Of a DNA stretch of 34,712 nt, positions 16,518 to 23,290 are shown one piece after another (position 1 is the stretch's first letter; the number at the start of each line of letters is the position of its first letter). Both the position numbers and the translations under genes were made by a program. The notes beneath the pieces were generated by a model. That model was not told the DNA's origin, made no database searches, and worked only from the letters and a program-made list of their open reading frames with translations. Source of the DNA: Azonexaceae bacterium (GTDB lineage: Bacteria; Pseudomonadota; Gammaproteobacteria; Burkholderiales; Rhodocyclaceae); contig SSTA01000228.1 of assembly GCA_009469685.1 (NCBI GenBank), positions 1 through 34,712 on the forward strand. Reading direction: 5' to 3'.

Positions 16518-16550
16518 GGCGGGAGGGCGACCTCCCGCCTTTTTCTTTTT
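16518..16550 (+). terminator. Intrinsic terminator after the MFS nitrate transporter
   Basis: A 9-bp stem (16518-16526 with 16531-16539), loop GCGA, then TTTTTCTTTTT. It is a strong Rho-independent terminator ending about 10 bases before the ATG of the second kinase, so that gene must be reached by read-through or an internal promoter. Confidence 0.9.
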
Positions 16551-16560
16551 GGTGCCCGTC

Positions 16561-18249
16561 ATGCCCTTGTCCGTAGCCGTTGGCTATGCCTCCCTCACCG
16601 GTCCGCGCGAGCGCAACGAGGATTTTTGCGGCTTCGTGACCCCGGAGGGGTCGGACCTGGACAACAAGGGTGTCCTTGCCGCGGTGGCAGACGGCATCGG
16701 CGGCCACCGGGGAGGGCGAGAGGCGGCGGAATACACCGTACGCGGCCTGCTTGCCGACTATTACGCCACCCCAGATACCTGGAGCATTCCCCGCGCACTG
16801 GAAACCGTCACCACTGCACTCAACCGCTGGGTGATCGCCGAGGCGGCCCGCAATGCGGAGCTGGCAGGCATGGCGACCACGCTTTCCGCCCTTATCCTGC
16901 GGGGACGTCGCTATACCCTGGGGCACATCGGGGATTCCCGCATCTATCGCTTCCAGGACGGTGTCCTCCAGCAGATGACCGTCGATCACACCTGGGAGCA
17001 CCCGGAATTGAGCAATGTGCTCTCGCGGGCCATCGGCCTCGATCCCCGGGTTCTGATGGACTTTGCCGACGGAGATCTGGCGGTAGGGGACCGATTCATC
17101 CTCGTTTCCGACGGGGTCTGGGGCATCCTGCCGGATCCCTTGATCACCGAAGTCCTCCTGGATCATCCCGAACCGCGAGCCGCAGCCGCGGCGCTCACCA
17201 GTCTCGCGCTGGCTCAGGGCGGCCACGACAATGCCAGCGCGGTGGTTGTGGACGTCGTCGATCTGCCACCGGGAAATCTTCGGGATGTGCTCGAGACCGA
17301 CGGACGACTGCCCTTGCCCCACCGGCTCAAGCCTGGTCACGAACTCGACGGCTATCTCGTCGACGAAATCCTGCACGATTCGCGGGAAACGCTGCTCTAT
17401 CGGGTCCACGATAGTCGTACCGGCCAGGCCCTGGTGCTCAAGACCCTGCAGCCCGCCCTGGAGGGCGATACGGCTGCCCATGGCGCGCTGCTCATGGAGG
17501 AGTGGCGAGCGCGTCGGGTGGTATCGCCGGCTTTTCCGCAGGTAGTGCCCAACGAGCATCGCAGCAGCCTGTACTACCTGATGACCTGGCACGCCGGTGC
17601 CACCCTGCAGAGTCGCCTTGATGCCGGCCAGCACTTCGCCGTGGCCGATTCGGTGCGTCTGGGCATCGCACTCGTCAAGGCCATCGCCGTTCTGCACCGA
17701 CTGGAAATCGTCCATCGCGACATCAAGCCTGACAACGTCCACCTGGGCCAGGATGGCGTCCTGCGCATTCTCGACCTTGGCGTGGCGGTCAGTCCTGCGG
17801 AACTCAAGCCGGACGAACCGCTGGGGCGGGCCGGAACACCATCCTACATGGCGCCGGAGCTCTTTGCCGGGAGCGACCCCGCCCCCGGGTTCGATCTCTA
17901 CGCTGCCGGCGTGACGCTCTATCATCTGCTCACCCGCAAATATCCTTACGGCGAGGTGGAACCCTTCCAGACGCCAAAATTCGGTGAGCCGGTGCGTCCG
18001 ACCCGCTGGCGGCCGGAAATCCCGGGCTGGCTGGAAAATGTCCTGTTGAAGGCGGTGGCCAAGGAAGGCAAGGATCGTTTCGAGACCGCCGAAGAATTCC
18101 TCCTGGCCCTCGAAAGGGGTGCCAGCCGACCGGTGGCTGCTCCGGCGCGCCAGCCCCTGGCCCAGCGCAATCCCTTGCTCCTCTGGAAGATGGTCGCGGC
18201 GATTTCCCTGGGGCTGAATCTGGTGCTGCTGCTCCTGTTGATGCGCTAG
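16561..18249 (+). CDS. PP2C phosphatase / Ser-Thr protein kinase fusion, copy 2
   Basis: A 562-residue paralogue of the protein at 13304. The PP2C half is more canonical (RERNEDF, ADGIGGHRGG, GDSR, SDGV, DN). The kinase half has ATP lysine K294, a standard HRDIKPDN loop (D387) and DLG instead of DFG at D405. The C-terminus has a single hydrophobic helix (MVAAISLGLNLVLLLLLM), again a tail anchor. ATG 16561 follows the terminator by ~10 bases with only a weak GGTG upstream; GTG 16552 is an alternative. Downstream, cbiX begins after 36 bases. The substrate is unknown; nitrate permease, NirBD or NasT are guesses from context. Confidence 0.92.
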   Translation: MPLSVAVGYASLTGPRERNEDFCGFVTPEGSDLDNKGVLAAVADGIGGHRGGREAAEYTVRGLLADYYATPDTWSIPRALETVTTALNRWVIAEAARNAELAGMATTLSALILRGRRYTLGHIGDSRIYRFQDGVLQQMTVDHTWEHPELSNVLSRAIGLDPRVLMDFADGDLAVGDRFILVSDGVWGILPDPLITEVLLDHPEPRAAAAALTSLALAQGGHDNASAVVVDVVDLPPGNLRDVLETDGRLPLPHRLKPGHELDGYLVDEILHDSRETLLYRVHDSRTGQALVLKTLQPALEGDTAAHGALLMEEWRARRVVSPAFPQVVPNEHRSSLYYLMTWHAGATLQSRLDAGQHFAVADSVRLGIALVKAIAVLHRLEIVHRDIKPDNVHLGQDGVLRILDLGVAVSPAELKPDEPLGRAGTPSYMAPELFAGSDPAPGFDLYAAGVTLYHLLTRKYPYGEVEPFQTPKFGEPVRPTRWRPEIPGWLENVLLKAVAKEGKDRFETAEEFLLALERGASRPVAAPARQPLAQRNPLLLWKMVAAISLGLNLVLLLLLMR

Positions 18250-18285
18250 ACTTGAAGTTCGCCCCTTTACGAAAACGAAAGGCCC

Positions 18286-18660
18286 ATGGATCGAGCCCTC
18301 GTCCTCTTTGCCCACGGCGCCCGCGATCCTGAGTGGGCGCTCCCGATTCGCCGGGTTCAGGCCGCGGTGGCGGCCCAGGCACCTGGTCTCCAGGTCGAGG
18401 CTGCTTTTCTGGAATTCATGGCTCCGACTCTGCCTGAATGCATCGCCCAACTGGCTGGGACGGGCGTCCGGCACATCGTCGTTCTGCCCATGTTCATTGC
18501 CCAGGGCGGGCACCTCAGGCGGGACGTCCCCCTTCTCCTGAACGATCTGCGCCGGGAGCATCCTGAAATCGACCTAGAGCTGGCCCCTGCGGTGGGCGAG
18601 AACGAAGCGGTGATCCAGGCCATGGCCCGGGCGGCGGTGGCGCTGTGCGGCCATTCCTGA
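18286..18660 (+). CDS. cbiX: Sirohydrochlorin chelatase, CbiX/SirB short type
   Basis: A 124-residue single-domain class II chelatase. The metal-binding histidines expected from the family are present: H10 in LFAHGARDP and H76 in MFIAQGGHLRRDVP. Short CbiX proteins insert cobalt or iron into sirohydrochlorin. NirB needs sirohaem, so the neighbourhood favours the ferrochelatase step, although cobalt for B12 cannot be excluded. It is 36 bases after kinase copy 2 and 78 bases before nasT, and probably belongs to the same transcript. Confidence 0.88.
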   Translation: MDRALVLFAHGARDPEWALPIRRVQAAVAAQAPGLQVEAAFLEFMAPTLPECIAQLAGTGVRHIVVLPMFIAQGGHLRRDVPLLLNDLRREHPEIDLELAPAVGENEAVIQAMARAAVALCGHS

Positions 18661-18689
18661 TCCCGGTAAGGGGAAAATCAGAGAGGGTT

Positions 18690-18698
18690 TGGTAAGAT
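18690..18698 (+). promoter_or_regulatory. Possible extended -10 promoter of nasT
   Basis: TGGTAAGAT resembles an extended -10 element (TGn plus TAAGAT, 5 of 6 to TATAAT). No -35 box is evident at the right spacing. It lies in the only gap before nasT and could give that regulator basal expression independent of NtrC. Confidence 0.33.
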
Positions 18699-18738
18699 CG
18701 GCCGTCTGCTGCCGGACCCCTGGTCCCGGAATTGCTCC

Positions 18739-19323
18739 ATGAATCCCATGCTCAGCGTACTCGTCATCGACCAATCCCGCTCCCGGGCGGGGGATATCTG
18801 CGCCGCCCTGGCCCTTGCGGGCTATCAGGTAGCCGCCATTCTTGCGGATGCGGCCAGCCTCACCGCCGAGGTCGAGCGCTTGCAGCCCGACGTCATCCTG
18901 ATCGACACCGACAGCCCCAACCGCGATACGCTCGAACATCTGGCGGCAATGCACCGCCATATGCCGAGGCCGGTCGTCATGTTCACCCAGGCGGAAGGTG
19001 AGGAGATGATTCGGGACGCGGTCAAGGCAGGAGTCTCGGCCTATGTGGTGGATGGCATCGATCCACGGCGGCTGAAACCCATCGTCGAGGTCGCCCGGGC
19101 TCAGTTCGAGGATCACCAGACCCTGCGTCGCGAATTGGAAGATCTCTCCAAGAAGCTCAACGACCGAAAGGTGGTCGAGAAGGCCAAGGGTCTGCTGATG
19201 AAGGCCCGCAACCTGGACGAAGACGGTGCCTACCACGCCCTCAGAAAGCTCGCCATGGAGCGGGGGCAGCCCATGGTGGTGGTGGCGCGGGACGTCATCG
19301 AGATGGCCAAACTCCTGCTCTGA
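18739..19323 (+). CDS. nasT: ANTAR-domain antiterminator NasT
   Basis: A 194-residue protein with an N-terminal receiver-like domain (~1-120) and a C-terminal ANTAR RNA-binding domain (~127-190; LSKKLNDRKVVEKAKGLLMKA, then a DEDGAYHALRKLAM stretch). NasT binds leader RNA hairpins and blocks termination, and is held inactive by NasS until nitrate binds. The receiver is atypical: D56 aligns with the phospho-acceptor, but the acidic pair is DQ (D11-Q12) and the switch lysine is absent (AYVVDG). Control by NasS rather than phosphorylation fits this. It lies upstream of, and is separated from, nasS by a regulated promoter. ATG 18748 is a less likely start. Confidence 0.94.
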   Translation: MNPMLSVLVIDQSRSRAGDICAALALAGYQVAAILADAASLTAEVERLQPDVILIDTDSPNRDTLEHLAAMHRHMPRPVVMFTQAEGEEMIRDAVKAGVSAYVVDGIDPRRLKPIVEVARAQFEDHQTLRRELEDLSKKLNDRKVVEKAKGLLMKARNLDEDGAYHALRKLAMERGQPMVVVARDVIEMAKLLL

Positions 19324-19363
19324 AGGCCTGGATTCCCTGATTCGTGCAGGGAAATCCAATGCT

Positions 19364-19378
19364 GCACCGCAACAGTGC
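19364..19378 (+). promoter_or_regulatory. NtrC-type enhancer dyad upstream of nasS
   Basis: GCACCGCAACAGTGC fits GCAC-N7-GTGC exactly. It is centred 112 bases upstream of the predicted start site, about two helical turns further than at the other three promoters. Confidence 0.72.
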
Positions 19379-19456
19379 GGGGCCTCGTGGCTTCGTAAAG
19401 CGCCGGTTTCCCTAAATCCATGTAATACAAAAGGATTAGTCCAGATGAAGTAGTCC

Positions 19457-19472
19457 TGGCATGGTGATTGCG
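19457..19472 (+). promoter_or_regulatory. Sigma-54 promoter of nasS-nrtABC
   Basis: TGGCATGGTGATTGCG matches the sigma-54 consensus except for the last, weakly conserved base. The start site is predicted near 19483, three bases before the first leader hairpin. Confidence 0.85.
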
Positions 19473-19485
19473 TTGAGTCCCTCGA

Positions 19486-19570
19486 GCCGATCAATGGAGA
19501 CCGGCAAAAGGACAAAGGCGTCCATCCGATTCGTGCTTCGTCGCGAGGATGGACGCCTTTATTGTTTTTC
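19486..19570 (+). promoter_or_regulatory. NasT-responsive ANTAR antitermination leader
   Basis: Hairpin P1: arms GCCGATC (19486-19492) and GACCGGC (19499-19505), one A-C mismatch, hexaloop AATGGA (A1, G4). After AAAA comes P2: GGAC (19510-19513) and GTCC (19520-19523), hexaloop AAAGGC (A1, G4). The P2 loop and 3' arm are the 5' arm of the terminator stem at 19514-19527/19547-19560, so P2 and terminator cannot coexist. Two tandem A1/G4 hexaloop hairpins with the second overlapping a terminator is the known ANTAR-protein target arrangement. The ANTAR gene nasT ends 163 bases upstream. Confidence 0.9.
19514..19570 (+). terminator. Leader terminator controlled by antitermination
   Basis: A 14-bp perfect stem (AAAGGCGTCCATCC with its complement at 19547-19560), a 19-base loop and a T-rich tail ATTGTTTTT. 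It lies 18 bases before the nasS start and would stop transcription when P2 is not stabilised by NasT. Confidence 0.9.
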
Positions 19571-19587
19571 GACACCGCAGAGTGCTT

Positions 19588-20769
19588 ATGAATGTCGCCA
19601 GCCAATCGCCGCTGACTCCGTTTGGGGTTCCCGAAAAGAGGGAAATTAGGGTGGGGTTCCTTCCGCTGACCGATTGCGCTTCGGTAGCTGTCGCGGCCAA
19701 CCGTGGCTTCGACGAGCAATACGGCATTCGCATCGTGCCAAGCAAGGAGTCGTCGTGGGCGTCGTTGCGGGACAAATTGGTCAATGGCGATCTGGATGTG
19801 GCTCATGTGCTCTACGGCATGGTGCTGGGCATACAACTCGGGATCGGCGGGCCCAGAAAAGACATGGCCGTGCTCATGACCCTGAACCGAAACGGGCAGG
19901 GGATCACGCTTTCCGAGCGCTTGCGGGACGAAGGGATCGTTGATGGATCAAGTCTTGCGCGCGCCGTTGCCGCGGGCAAACGCAAGTATTCGTTTGCCCA
20001 GACTTTCCCTACGGGGACCCACGCCATGTGGCTTTACTACTGGCTGGCTTCCCATGGCATCAATCCGATCACCGATGTGCGCACGGTGACGGTACCGCCC
20101 TCCAAGATGGCCGAATGCATGCGCTCCGGCGCCATTGACGGCTGCTGTGTCGGCGAGCCCTGGAACCAGCGTGCGCTCATCGATGGCGTCGGATTCTCTG
20201 TGGCGTCGTCCCAGGACATTTGGCCCGATCACCCGGAAAAGGTCCTGGGGACGACAGAGCAGTGGGCCGACACTCACCCCAATGCCGCGCGCGCTCTGGT
20301 GGCGGCAATGCTGGAGGCGAGCCGCTGGCTGGATGCGACCGCCGAGAATCGCCGACAGGCTGCAGAAATCATCGCCGCGCCAGAATATGTCGGCACCGAC
20401 GTCAAAGTCATCTTGGCCCGGCTGCTGGGACGCTACGAAGACGGGCTCGGACGCACCTGGGACGACGCTCATCCGGTCCGGTTTTTTGACGAGGGGGCGG
20501 TGAATTTCCCCTACCTCTCGGACGCCATGTGGTTCCTCACCCAGCAGCGCCGATGGGGCCTGCTCGACGACGATCCCGACTATCTGGCGGTGGCTCGTGC
20601 CGTGAATCGCATCGACATCTATCGTGCCGCCGCCGAGCGCGTCGGCATCCGCCTGCCGGACAGTCCTCTGCGCAGCAGTGTCCTTTTCGACGGGGTGCGC
20701 TGGGATGGCAGCGACCCGCAAAACTACGCCTGCTCATTCCCGGTGCAGGCGTGCAGATCCCTGGTTTGA
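19588..20769 (+). CDS. nasS: Nitrate sensor NasS (cytoplasmic NrtA-like protein)
   Basis: A 393-residue NMT1/NrtA-type binding protein. It has no signal peptide and begins directly with the binding fold (REIRVGFLPLTDCASVAVAANRGFDE), which identifies it as the cytoplasmic sensor rather than a periplasmic transport component. NrtA family marks such as TFPTGTHAMWLYYWLASHGI and [15 protein letters not shown] are present and align with the exported homologue at 20798. NasS is known to sequester NasT and release it on binding nitrate or nitrite. ATG 19588 is chosen because the earlier in-frame ATG at 19549 is within the terminator stem. It is first in nasS-nrtABC. Confidence 0.9.
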   Translation: MNVASQSPLTPFGVPEKREIRVGFLPLTDCASVAVAANRGFDEQYGIRIVPSKESSWASLRDKLVNGDLDVAHVLYGMVLGIQLGIGGPRKDMAVLMTLNRNGQGITLSERLRDEGIVDGSSLARAVAAGKRKYSFAQTFPTGTHAMWLYYWLASHGINPITDVRTVTVPPSKMAECMRSGAIDGCCVGEPWNQRALIDGVGFSVASSQDIWPDHPEKVLGTTEQWADTHPNAARALVAAMLEASRWLDATAENRRQAAEIIAAPEYVGTDVKVILARLLGRYEDGLGRTWDDAHPVRFFDEGAVNFPYLSDAMWFLTQQRRWGLLDDDPDYLAVARAVNRIDIYRAAAERVGIRLPDSPLRSSVLFDGVRWDGSDPQNYACSFPVQACRSLV

Positions 20770-20797
20770 TCCAATTTTTCGCTAAAGGAGTTTCGCC

Positions 20798-22200
20798 ATG
20801 AAAAAGCACCTGCAGGAAATGAAGCGTCCGTCCTTGGCGGGCTTCGCTCGCCACGCCCTTACGGCGGCCGTCGCCGCGGCAGTTGCGGCCGCCACGCCCG
20901 TCTTTGCCAAAGACAAGCCGGAGAAGCCCGACGTGAAATTCGGCTTCATCAAGCTGACCGACATGGCGCCCCTGGCGGTGGCCTATGAAAAGGGCTACTT
21001 CGAGGAAGAAGGTCTGTTCGTCACCCTGGAAGCCCAGGCCAATTGGAAAGTCCTGCTCGACCGCGTCATATCCGGCGAACTGGACGGCGCCCACATGCTG
21101 GCTGGACAGCCCATTGCGGCGACCATCGGCTATGGCACCAAGGCCGATCTGATCACCGCCTTCAGCATGGACCTCAACGGCAACGGCGTCACCCTGTCCA
21201 ATGCGGTGATGCAGAAGCTCAAGGAGAAATTGCCCAAGCAGCCCGATGGCAAGCCGGTGCATCCGATCGATGCGAAGTATTTGAAGACGGTGGTCGACGA
21301 ATTGAAGAAGGATGGCAAGGCCTTCAAGATGGGCATGGTCTTCCCGGTCTCCACCCACAACTACGAGTTGCGCTACTGGCTCGCTTCCGGCGGTCTGAAC
21401 CCCGGCTACTATGCGCCGCTCAAGGGCGACACCAACGGCACCATCAACGCCGACGTGCAGCTCTCCGTCACGCCTCCGCCCCAGATGCCCGCCACCATGG
21501 AGGCAGGCACCATCGACGGCTATTGCGTCGGCGAGCCCTGGAACCAGCAGCCGTGTTCAAGGGCATCGGCGCTCCGGTCATCACCGATTATGAAATCTGG
21601 AAGAACAATCCGGAAAAGGTCTTCGGCGTGACCCAGGAGTGGAACGACAAGTATCCCAAGACCCATAAGGCGGTGATCAAGGCCCTCATCCGTGCGGCCT
21701 ACTGGCTGGACGCCGAGAACAACAAGAACCGGGTTGAGGCGTCCAAGCTGATTTCCAAGGCCAACTACGTCGGTGCCGATTTCGCGGTCATCGACAACAG
21801 CATGACCGGCACCTTCGAATACGAGAAGGGCGACGTGCGCAAAGTACCGGACTTCAACGTGTTCTTCCGCTACAACGCGACCTATCCCTACTACTCCGAC
21901 GCCATTTGGTACCTCACCCAGATGCGCCGCTGGGGCCAGATTCCCGAGTTCAAGCCGGACAACTGGTACAAGGACATGGCGAAGAAGGTCTACCGCCCGG
22001 ATATCTACGCCGTTGCCGCCAAGGAGCTGATTGCCGAAGGCAAGATGAAGGCCGCCGATTTCCCGGATTTTGCCAAGGAAACGGGCTTCAAGCCGGTGAC
22101 CAAGGATTTCATCGACGGCGTGGCGTACGACGGCAGCAAGCCCAATGCCTACATCGACAGCCTGAAGATCGGCCTCAAGGGCAAGGATCAGGTCAAGTAA
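20798..22200 (+). pseudogene. nrtA: Nitrate ABC transporter substrate-binding protein NrtA, frameshifted
   Basis: The family protein is encoded in two frames. The first runs to CVGEPWNQQ at about 21550 and would then end at 21631 with an unrelated tail; the second continues at once with [24 protein letters not shown] to 22200. The DNA reads CAGCAG then CCGTG where CAGCAG-GCCGTG is expected, so one G is missing between 21550 and 21551. Restoring it gives a single 467-residue protein. A Sec signal peptide (~1-36, ending VFA) marks it as periplasmic. The rest is well preserved, so either the mutation is recent or it is a sequence error. Start ATG 20798 follows AAAGGAG. Confidence 0.9.
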
Positions 22201-22235
22201 GCGCGTGGGGGCCGGTTGGCGCCGGCCCCTCGCGC
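22201..22235 (+). other. Strong intercistronic hairpin between nrtA and nrtB
   Basis: GGGGCCGG at 22208-22215 pairs with CCGGCCCC at 22222-22229, and GCGCG at 22201-22205 with CGCGC at 22231-22235, giving about 13 G-C pairs plus one G-U. It starts at the base after the nrtA stop and has no T-run. Such structures often protect the upstream message, which would raise binding protein over permease. Confidence 0.6.
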
Positions 22236-22264
22236 CTGTCGAGCAATGACGATAGGTGGTTCAA

Positions 22265-23278
22265 ATGTTTATCAAACTCGCAAACTTTTTCAGCAAGACG
22301 GGCTTTACCTGGTTCGTCCCCTTCATGCGCTTGGCGGCCGGGGAAGATCCCCGCGAGCAACTGCGGGAGATCATGCTCCAGATCGGCGTGCCCGTAATTG
22401 CCTTTGCCCTTTTCCTGGGGATCTGGAACGCGCTGGCATCCGGCGTTCAGACCAGCCTGGGCGAGATCCCCGGGCCAAAGCAGGTTTATATGGAGGCCAG
22501 CGGGCTCTTGGAAGAGCATCAAGCGGAACGGGAAAAGCGCAGTGCCTTCTACGAGCGACAGGCCAAGCGCAATGCCGAGGAACTGGCAGGGAATCCGCAG
22601 GCCGACGTCTCGGTCCGCAACTGGACCGGTAAGCCCACCTACCTGGATCAGATCTTCACCAGCCTCTACACGGTGTTTACGGGATTCGCCATCGGCACCC
22701 TGGTTGCGATTCCGCTGGGCATCCTCTGCGGACTTTCGCGGACCTTTCAGATCGCCCTCAACCCCTTGATCCAGATCTTCCGCCCGGTATCGCCGCTCGC
22801 CTGGCTGCCCATCGTGACCATCGTCGTCAGCGCGGTCTATGCCAGTGCCGATCCGATGTTCCAGAAGTCCTTCATCGTCTCCGCCATCACGGTCACGCTG
22901 TGCTCCCTGTGGCCGACGCTGATCAACACGGCGGTAGGCGTCGCGTCCATCGACAAGGACCTGATGAACGTCTCCAAGGTGCTTCGCCTTTCAACCTGGA
23001 CGAAGGTGACGAAGATCGTTCTGCCATCCTCCCTGAAGCTGATCTTCACCGGTCTGCGCCTTTCCCTCGGGGTGGGCTGGATGGTGCTGATCGCTGCGGA
23101 AATGCTGGCCCAGAATCCGGGTCTGGGCAAATTCGTTTGGGATGAGTTCCAGAACGGCAGCTCCCATTCCCTGGGGCGAATCATGGTCGCCGTATTCACC
23201 ATCGGTTTCGTCGGGTTCATCCTCGACCGCATCATGAATACGCTGCAGCAACTCGTCAGCTTCGGCGAAGCCCACTAA
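22265..23278 (+). CDS. nrtB: Nitrate ABC transporter permease NrtB
   Basis: A 337-residue inner-membrane permease with the BPD_transp_1 domain in its second half. The EAA-type coupling loop is AAEMLAQNPGLGKFVWDEFQ. An N-terminal helix (~35-60) is followed by a charged periplasmic or linker segment (EEHQAEREKRSAFYERQAKRNAEE) of about 60 residues before the remaining helices, which is longer than in SsuC/TauC relatives and typical of NrtB. ATG 22265 follows AGGTGG. It sits between nrtA and nrtC. Confidence 0.92.
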   Translation: MFIKLANFFSKTGFTWFVPFMRLAAGEDPREQLREIMLQIGVPVIAFALFLGIWNALASGVQTSLGEIPGPKQVYMEASGLLEEHQAEREKRSAFYERQAKRNAEELAGNPQADVSVRNWTGKPTYLDQIFTSLYTVFTGFAIGTLVAIPLGILCGLSRTFQIALNPLIQIFRPVSPLAWLPIVTIVVSAVYASADPMFQKSFIVSAITVTLCSLWPTLINTAVGVASIDKDLMNVSKVLRLSTWTKVTKIVLPSSLKLIFTGLRLSLGVGWMVLIAAEMLAQNPGLGKFVWDEFQNGSSHSLGRIMVAVFTIGFVGFILDRIMNTLQQLVSFGEAH

Positions 23279-23290
23279 AGGAGAATCGCC

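Noticed and set aside
15667..18561. A 964-codon open frame on the minus strand opposite the permease, kinase copy 2 and cbiX
   Set aside because: It overlaps three well-supported + strand genes, including a terminator region, and its low-complexity translation resembles no family.
18661..18738. A sigma-54 promoter for nasT
   Set aside because: No TGGC-N8-TTGC type element is present in this gap; only a weak extended -10 candidate was found.
19549..19587. N-terminal extension of NasS from ATG 19549
   Set aside because: This ATG is inside the 3' arm of the terminator stem, and the 13 added residues have no family counterpart.
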